In this document: positions 57,501 to 64,000 of the stretch, piece after piece
Numbering within the stretch: the first letter of the stretch is position 1
Layout: the number at the start of each line of letters is the position of its first letter
Source: Geosiphon pyriformis
Lineage: Eukaryota; Glomeromycota; Glomeromycetes; Archaeosporales; Geosiphonaceae
DNA length: 64,000 bases
Assembly: GCA_016748015.1 (NCBI GenBank)
Contig: JAAOMT010000312.1
Span: 46,743-110,742 of the forward strand
Reading direction: 5' to 3'
Notes under the pieces: model-generated
What the model was told of the DNA's origin: nothing
What the model saw: the letters and a program-made list of their open reading frames with translations, nothing else
Databases searched by the model: none
Position numbers and translations under genes: made by a program

Positions 57501-59274
57501 TATTGTTAGAATAAATAACCAAAAATTTTGAGCCATCTTATTGCAATCATAAAACTAATAGTTTTTTTTTCATTATTTTAATATTAAGAAACAATTTATG
57601 TTCAATAAATTTTTTAAATGTAATTGAAATGGTATTAAAGTTTTGGTTTCTAATCCAAATATAACATTTTTTTACAATGTTTTTATCATTAATTATTTTA
57701 ATTGTTTTTTAGTGTTTTCTATGTTTTAATATTAAAAGCTTATTATTAAACAATTAATACTTTGCTAAATATCAAATTTTTCATGCTTTTTATATATTAT
57801 TATCAATAAAAATTTTTTGGACAATTTTTAAATTGGCATTAATTATTCCATGTCTATTATTATTATTTAACAAAATAAAATATTCAAAAATAGCTTTTAT
57901 TTTTGATTATATTTAAAGACAATTAATTAAACATGTTGTTTTTCTAAATGTTTTTTTAACTCTTGTTCTTTTTTTATTTAACTAATATATAAATCAATCT
58001 CACTTTTTGAATTGCTTAAAAATTTATTAGATTTGGACTATTGTAAGTTTGTAATTTGAGCATTACTAATATTAAAAAAAGTGGTAATTTTTTTAGTTTT
58101 GGCTACTGCTTTGGTGAATAAATTATTTGGTTTATATTTATTATAATAGGTTAACTTTGGTATTTTTTTTGTTATATAAAAATTTTGCTTCTTTTTTTCT
58201 AAATGATTGTTGTTTTTTTATACTAAATTAAGTTTTTTTAATTTTATATTTATTCTAATTACAGCTTCTATATTTTCTGTATTATTCTATCTACTGTTAT
58301 TATTGTTACTTCACTTTCTATTATTAATATTTAATCTGTTAAATTTGTTTACTTTAATATCATAATTATTTATTAAAGTGGTATAATAAGTTTTTTTATA
58401 TAATCTTTTTGTATTTTTAACTAAATTTTTAGCTTTTTTTTTTTCTTTAGAATGAAATGGTATTTTTTTATGTAATGTGATATTAATCTAATATGTAATT
58501 GGTGCTTGAACAGAATTAAAAAATTTGAAATATGTAATATTATATAACAAAATTGTATTACAATAAAAATGGCGTTTTTAACTCAGATATATATCTATTC
58601 TTTAAATCTTTTTGGTTTTAATTTAAACTTTAATTTTTGTTTTGTAGTTCTGAATAAAAACCAATCAAAGAAAGCTTCTTCAGCATTAATCAAAGGAAAT
58701 TTTTTATTTGGATTGGTAAAATTATCTGAACTAAAAATTCAGATAACATCAATAAAAATAGTTATTACAAAAACTTTTTTGACTTATGACAAAGAATTTA
58801 GGCAAAAAGTTTAATATTAACAATTAAACAACTAACTCAAAAGAAATTCAATTTTCAAATTAAAGCCAATTTTTTACAGCTAATAAAAAATTTATTGCAA
58901 ATAATTATTAATTAAAAAACTAGTAGGTAAGGATATTTAAGATAGATTTCAATTTTAGTATTACAGCTTAGTTATGATCTCTCATTTTCATATTTAATAG
59001 TTAACAATATGCCAAATTATTTATGAATTTATTATCCAAAGAAGAATATCCAAAATATTATGATGTAATTAAAAAGCCAAAATTCTTAAACATAGTCGAA
59101 ATTAGTACTATATACTTCTTTTTTATTAGTCACTTAACACTTGACATATGTTTTCTATATTATATTAATAAAAATTCGAAAAAATATTATTTATTTATGA
59201 ATTTAATCAGGATTTACAATTGATTTTAAAAATGTCATGTATTTTAATGATAATTCATATATTTTCAAAGATGC
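57501..59274. other. AT-rich interior of the TIR element
   Basis: No recognised gene. The plus-strand frame 58569-58814 (ATG, 81 codons, NKNQSKKASSALIKGNFLFGLVKLSELKIQ) has plausible composition but no known match; another at 59023-59223 is Tyr/Ile-rich. Confidence 0.35.
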
Positions 59275-60254
59275 TGTTACCAGACGAAATTAGAGATATT
59301 GTTTAGCATGAAATTACCCTTATAAATCTTATCATTAATTAACATATATTATCATTTCAAATTATCACTTAGTACATTAGCAAAATGTTCAAAATTATCA
59401 TTTAATTAATAACCCAATTTGTACATAACACAAATGTAACCTAATTGCGATGATCAATCATGCAATACCCCGAACTATGTAACATTCAAAAAGTTCGCTG
59501 AAATTTGTAGAAATTCGCCGAAATAATTGATAGTTCACCAAAATATCTAATAGTTCGCAGAAATAACTTGTAGTTCGCCAAAATATATCTTTAGTTCAAC
59601 GAAATAGTAGAAAATAGCAAAGTTCAAGTTCATAGAATAGTGTTATGACAAGTTGTATAAAAGAAGAGCTTTTCTCTTCAAAAAAATGTATCTTACTTTA
59701 GATTTATCACTTAGAACCATTCCTACACACACAAAAAGAAATAAATATCAAATAATTCAAAAAACCAAACTCTTTAAATTATTGCACTTGGAAAATCCTC
59801 AAAACCCAACTAACGTTTTGAAATTGATTAGCTACCAATTTCAGTAAACTGTTAGTGACTCCAGACCTGAATAGAAAACGTTTCTCTTGACAGAAGTCTA
59901 TTTCTTTTACATTTCTTTTATTTTTCTTTTCTTTTCTTATTACAATTATTAGGGTAGTCTACAGATGAGATTCTTGTAGAAGAGTTGACTTTCACAGCAA
60001 AGTAACTACACATTTTAGTAAGCTTCCAGACAAGCAATTCCTGGGAAAGAGTTGACGTTTACTACAATGTAACTACATAAAGTAACTGGCATGGAATTGG
60101 CCATTCCACTTATAAGCCCAGCAGTTCAAATTATAGGAGATAATTTGAAGATAAATTCAGTTACTGGAGGTTCAACCACATCCAGAAAACGTGAATTCAC
60201 AGCAAACAGACATTAACAACATTTAAGAAAAGAGACCAAAAACCTCCAGTAACA
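59275..60254 (+). repeat. Family-1 solo LTR with exact target duplication
   Basis: TGTTACCAGACG...CTCCAGTAACA, 980 bp, flanked by ATGC at 59271-59274 and 60255-60258. The best-preserved family-1 LTR here: six box-array units start at 59494, 59514, 59534, 59554, 59574 and 59595, the TATA box is at 59656, and it retains more CpG than the other copies. Inserted after the TIR element formed. Confidence 0.93.
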
Positions 60255-60258
60255 ATGC

Positions 60259-62099
60259 CAAATTCTTACAAGTAAGAAGTTTATTAGGTCTTTACAAAAA
60301 AATCTGGGTTTTATTTACTTGAATTAATACATTTTATATATATTTTTCATCAAAACAAACTTATTAGAAAATATACAACATTAACAAAAAAAAGCTATTC
60401 AAAATTATAGACTTTAAGACAACTTCAGTTCTTTTAATTAAAGTAAAACCAAAAATCATTCAATTTCAACCTAATTTTCTCAAATCAACATCAATTGATA
60501 TAAGTTTTTTGATTACTGATATAAGTTATTATATATTACATTCTAATAAGTTGTTAAAATATTCAACAATTAAAATTTTTTTTACAGCTTAGAAAACCAA
60601 TTCTAAAATTAGATCATAATTTGGTCGAATACATGATAGGTATTTTAGTTATTATAATTTTTTTTGGTATAATTCATCATTTAAATATTAAATTTAACTG
60701 AAAACTTTTATTACAAAAGATTTTATATATTTTTTAAATCCAAGTAATTTTTTGAAATACAACTTCATAGTCATTAAAAAATTATTTGTGAATTTAAAAT
60801 AAGTATTTACATTATAATAAAAATGATGTTAGTCAAAATTTTCAAAGTTGTTTATTGTTTTTTATCTTTCATAGATTGCAAAAACAGTTTGCAGATTTTT
60901 TTTTCAGATTTAATTAAGTTAATTTTTAATCATAAATACTATTCTTATGTTTTATATTTTTAAGCTTTTAATTATTTCTTTTACCAGATAAAACACAATC
61001 TATTCCTAAAATTTTACAAAAAAAATGTTCAAAACATTGATTATTGAAAAACATATAATATAAAATATTGTAGGAAAATGTTATATTATGTTTAAGATAT
61101 AACATTTGTTTTGAAATTATTATATAATTACTGTAAGTTTAATTTTACAAAACCTATTTATTAGATATTTTGAAGAATTTAATGACAATAATATTTATGT
61201 ATATAAATTTTTATATATAATGGCATTAAAATTTTTTACTACTATTAACAATTGAGAAAATACTCTTCTATATGTCTAAAGTTATATTAATATACATAAT
61301 ATACTATTTAACACTATGAATTATAGAAAGTTTTTTAGCAAAATCTGTTTTGGTTTCTTTTATATAGCATATTCTTAATTAAAAACCAATTGATAATAAA
61401 TTAAAAACTCAAAATAAACAAATTTTTTTTTATTTATATTTTTATTATTATATATTACTATACAATAACAAAAACTAACAAATATCTTTGAAAATTAGCA
61501 TATATAGAATAAAGTATTTAAAAAAATAATATTGAAAATCAGAATTTTGATTGATATAAATATCATTTAGTCATATATTTTATCTAATTTAATAGTTAAG
61601 TTATATGATTAATTGTTTTTAATTACAACATTATCCCATTTAGTTTCCCCAATCTATTTTGAAAACTTTGTTCTAAGATCTTCAAAAAAAACTTTACATC
61701 TGTCTAAACTAATGTATTTACATAATGAAAACAAACACATAAAAAAAAAACCAACTTTGATAGAATACTATAAAAAAAGATAAATTATCTATAATTTACT
61801 GTAAAGTGCATTTATTAAAAAATTAATTGTATTAATTTTTTTCATAAATTTTGAGCTGTGCCTTTGTTTTAAGATATAAGAGTTAAGATAAGTGATTAAT
61901 CTTTTACAATATCTCTTAATACCAAACATTTTACCCACAATATTACTCTTAAGCTAACAGCCAATTATATTATAGTTATTCTAATTTTTGCTTCAAATCT
62001 GCTGTTTTTAATACCAAAGCTGGTTGTTTTCAATGTTTATTAAGAAAGACACAAGATTACAAATAAAGTGCAAATGATATTCTCAAATTTTTTAACAAT
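60259..62099. other. AT-rich interior, right side of the TIR element
   Basis: No gene seen on either strand. The base before the right arm is ordinary AT-rich repeat decay; continuity with the sequence left of the solo LTR is shown by the ATGC duplication. Confidence 0.5.
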
Positions 62100-63007
62100 T
62101 ACTTATAATACTTTTATGATTTTTTGGCATTTAGTGTGAACAATATTAATATTTGGATTTCTGTTCTAATAATAACAACTAAATATAATAGTGGTGTGAA
62201 TGAAATATTTATGGTTAATGATGCCGTGTCATCAGTAAAAGACATGCAAACCAAGAGATATTATATTTTTATAAAAAAGTAATTATCTAATGATTAGATT
62301 AATATTAATTGAAAACCTTTCTGAAAATGATAATACTTTGATGATTTATTACGTGGTAACGTGACTTTAATGATTGCTGATTGGCTAAAATCTGATTGAT
62401 CGGCATCCGAAAATTAAAGATTTATAATAAAAGTGGCTAATTTTAAACTTTAATAACTTTATAAAATATAATATAATTCAAAAAATTAAACTTAATCTAT
62501 CATATTTACAGTTTAGTTTTTTAATATTATTAAAATTGGAAGACTAGATACAATTTAAAATTATATAAATTGTTTGATGACTATAAATGGTTTGCACCAT
62601 AGTATATTTTTGATCATATTTATTATACAAGTTTGTCATATTATGCCATATATTTATAATGCATGTATTTATAATTATGCATCATGCATAGCATATTATT
62701 ATAATGTGAAATAACATTATTATGGAATGTCTGATTGCATATCTCACCAGGGGGGGAGGAATGGTTCTATAGTAATCAATAATGACGTGATATATGTTCG
62801 TCCCCTTATTATTTTACTTATTTTAATCCCTGAAGATTTACATAGCATATACAAAGAACTGTTGCTTCGATATTCTATAATTTCGGAGAAGTTTATAAAA
62901 AAGATGATTCATTTTTAGTCGCACTCTCCTTTTTTGATTTAGGCTAGAGTTCAAGCAACAATTATTTTGTGGCAGGAAAGCACATTATATAGGATTTCTT
63001 TTAAAGA
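62100..63007 (-). repeat. Right terminal inverted repeat
   Basis: Reverse complement of the left arm. Compared with the left, its inner end (62130-62280) carries AACC where the left has GGCC, and ATCAG where the left has the complement of GCTGG, all C/T-type differences, so the right inner end is the more decayed. Confidence 0.85.
62727..62918 (+). CDS. Small ORF in the right TIR (63 aa), unknown
   Basis: Copy of the 55664-55855 frame with Ser instead of Leu near residue 53. It reads inside-out (5' end toward the interior). Same caveats. Confidence 0.3.
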   Translation: MSDCISHQGGRNGSIVINNDVIYVRPLIILLILIPEDLHSIYKELLLRYSIISEKFIKKMIHF

Positions 63008-63202
63008 AATTTTAAATCCTAAATTTTATTTCGTTTGAAATATGATTATAATATTAATAATCAATTTTGTTCTATATAACATTTATATAAAATTGCTTAA
63101 GACAAATTGAAAAAGCTCATCGGGGATTCTTCCACTTTATTCAATTTATAATTTTATGAAAATTGGAAATCTATGCTTTGAAAAGCTTAAAAAAAATCGA
63201 AT

Positions 63203-63421
63203 TCATTCCCGGGGCTCAAAAATGGTCATATGCTTCATCCCAAGTAGTCTTATAGCTTGATATTTATTATTATTCTTTATGTACCGTTCAATACTCACTA
63301 AAAACATTTCAGCTTCTAAATAAGCTTTCCAGCCGCTTTTTGAAGCCAGAAGGACGCTGAAATTACATTCGTCATGCAAGATCATACCTAAATTGAATTG
63401 AACTTTCCCATCCCTTTGCAT
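63203..63421 (-). CDS. Hypothetical ORF, 72 aa, possibly an exon
   Basis: ATG at 63421 with a stop at 63203: MQRDGKVQFNLGMILHDECNF, LASKSGWKAYLEAEMFLVSIERYIKNNNKYQAIRLLGMKHM. Codon and residue use (Trp, Cys, His, Met) is more like a host gene than like the surrounding AT-rich sequence. It might be a stand-alone small gene or a 3' exon; the preceding ...ATGCAAAG could be a splice acceptor. Not recognised. Confidence 0.4.
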   Translation of the reverse strand: MQRDGKVQFNLGMILHDECNFSVLLASKSGWKAYLEAEMFLVSIERYIKNNNKYQAIRLLGMKHMTIFEPRE

Positions 63422-63712
63422 TTGGATGATAACATAAAAAAATCAATTTATTTATAATTAAGAAAATAGTTTTGTAGTTCAAATATTACACTAGCTTTAT
63501 TCATATTAAATGAAATATTATACATATTTAAAATTTAAATCATGTTTAATTACATTGTTATCAATTGAATTAACATTATTAATTGAATGTTTATTTTGTC
63601 CAACATACATACAATTTTATTTTTCTAATATGAGCGTAAAAATTTTTTAAAATGCTTTTAATAAAAAAGCTAAGATTAAGTACATATTAGATACATTGCA
63701 TAGAATAAAGGT

Positions 63713-64000
63713 CTATATTTTATACTTGCGACCGTCAGGGTTTTTACCAATTGGTACCTTCATCGGACTATGAAACATCGGCTTGATCATTTTTATCTTC
63801 TCAGATTTTGTCTGGTTGACATTCTTTCTTATGGCAGACTGATAATGAACAGCTCCCTTATCAACAATAACCTGAACAAATACATCACGATTAATTATAA
63901 TGTACAGATAATATCTACGTAATTAATCATACTTACCTTAATTGTGTTCAGAATTTGATAGCACCCTAAAATGGTGCCCCACGAAGTATAACCTTCTGGG
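63713..64000 (-). CDS. C-terminal end of an intron-containing host gene, unidentified
   Basis: Exon 63937-64000 (partial at the window edge; PEGYTSWGTILGCYQILNTIK), intron 63872-63936 with GTAAGT donor and TTCAG acceptor, last exon 63713-63871 (VIVDKGAVHYQSAIRKNVNQ... ending KNPDGRKYKI and TAG). The frames join in phase 0 over 73 codons. A basic Lys-rich tail suggests nucleic-acid contact, but I do not recognise the family. Its 3' end is about 700 bp from the TIR element. Confidence 0.65.

Larger units (their letters stand above)
55575..63007. mobile_element. 7.4-kb element with about 0.9-kb terminal inverted repeats
   Basis: Left arm 55575-56480 and right arm 62100-63007 are reverse complements. 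The outer about 730 bp are nearly identical; the inner about 180 bp differ by several transitions. The first bases are TCTTTAAAAGAAATCC. The interior is AT-rich with degraded minus-strand coding traces (56550-57500) and a solo LTR (59275-60254). No transposase motif is recognised and no target duplication is clear (left flank ATTCAGAGA, right flank AATTTTAAA). It could be a large TIR DNA transposon or foldback element of unknown superfamily, or an inverted duplication. Gag sequence lies left of it and unrelated sequence to the right, so a deletion may have followed insertion. Confidence 0.7.

Noticed and set aside
59494-59605. CRISPR-like array because of regular spacing
   Set aside because: Boxes are 11 bp with 9-bp spacers, degenerate, inside an LTR of a eukaryotic element.

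Overview
The window looks like nuclear DNA of an arbuscular mycorrhizal fungus (Glomeromycotina), most likely Rhizophagus irregularis or a close relative. It is very AT-rich, has only three intron-containing host loci, and is otherwise filled with layered retrotransposons. Their proteins (dUTPase-bearing Ty3/gypsy polyproteins and two-ORF LINEs with an RNase H) resemble the repeat proteome I know from Rhizophagus. This assignment rests on recognised protein sequence, not on a search.

Left part (1-41 kb) is a repeat compartment. On the minus strand lie a LINE ORF1 fragment (1-1171) and most of a LINE ORF2 (1530-6061). They are followed by a 1.2-kb LTR-like arm (6062-7245) whose inverted copy sits at 29071-30262. 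Between the arms is a Ty3/gypsy element, called A here (7280-29004; LTR family 1). A carries gag, protease, a Cys-rich module, dUTPase, RT, RNase H, integrase and an extra 3' ORF. Element 2 (13862-25691; LTR family 2) is inserted in A's RNase H end with a 4-bp target duplication. Element 2 in turn carries a family-2 LTR in gag and another inside its own 3' LTR. From 30.3 to 40 kb come decayed minus-strand elements: element C; a family-2 element with two LTR copies; and the 3' half of a family-1 element (B) inserted into a family-2 pol.

Gene island (41.9-48.0 kb). Two host genes lie in tandem on the minus strand. One is a 13-exon YPP1/TTC7-type TPR scaffold of the plasma-membrane PI4-kinase complex (921 aa when spliced). 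The other is a 6-exon SAP-domain ERI1-type DEDDh 3'-5' exoribonuclease (333 aa). The exon phases I derived close both reading frames exactly.

Right part (48-64 kb). A decayed LINE ORF1-like stretch, the 3' half of a third Ty3/gypsy family (LTR family 3, minus), a LINE RT fragment, and a family-3 LTR with the start of gag. Gag is cut at 55575 by a 7.4-kb element with about 0.9-kb terminal inverted repeats (55575-63007), which contains a solo family-1 LTR with an exact 4-bp target duplication. The end of another intron-containing gene (63713-64000, minus) closes the window.

Nearly all transposon reading frames are broken by C-to-T/G-to-A changes (Arg CGA to TGA, Gln to TAA/TAG, Trp to TGA/TAG, catalytic Asp to Asn), a cytosine-deamination pattern absent from the gene island. 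The least expected features are the dUTPase and Cys-rich modules between protease and RT, the unassigned ORFs after integrase, the 20-bp-pitch box array upstream of the family-1 TATA, and the long-TIR element.
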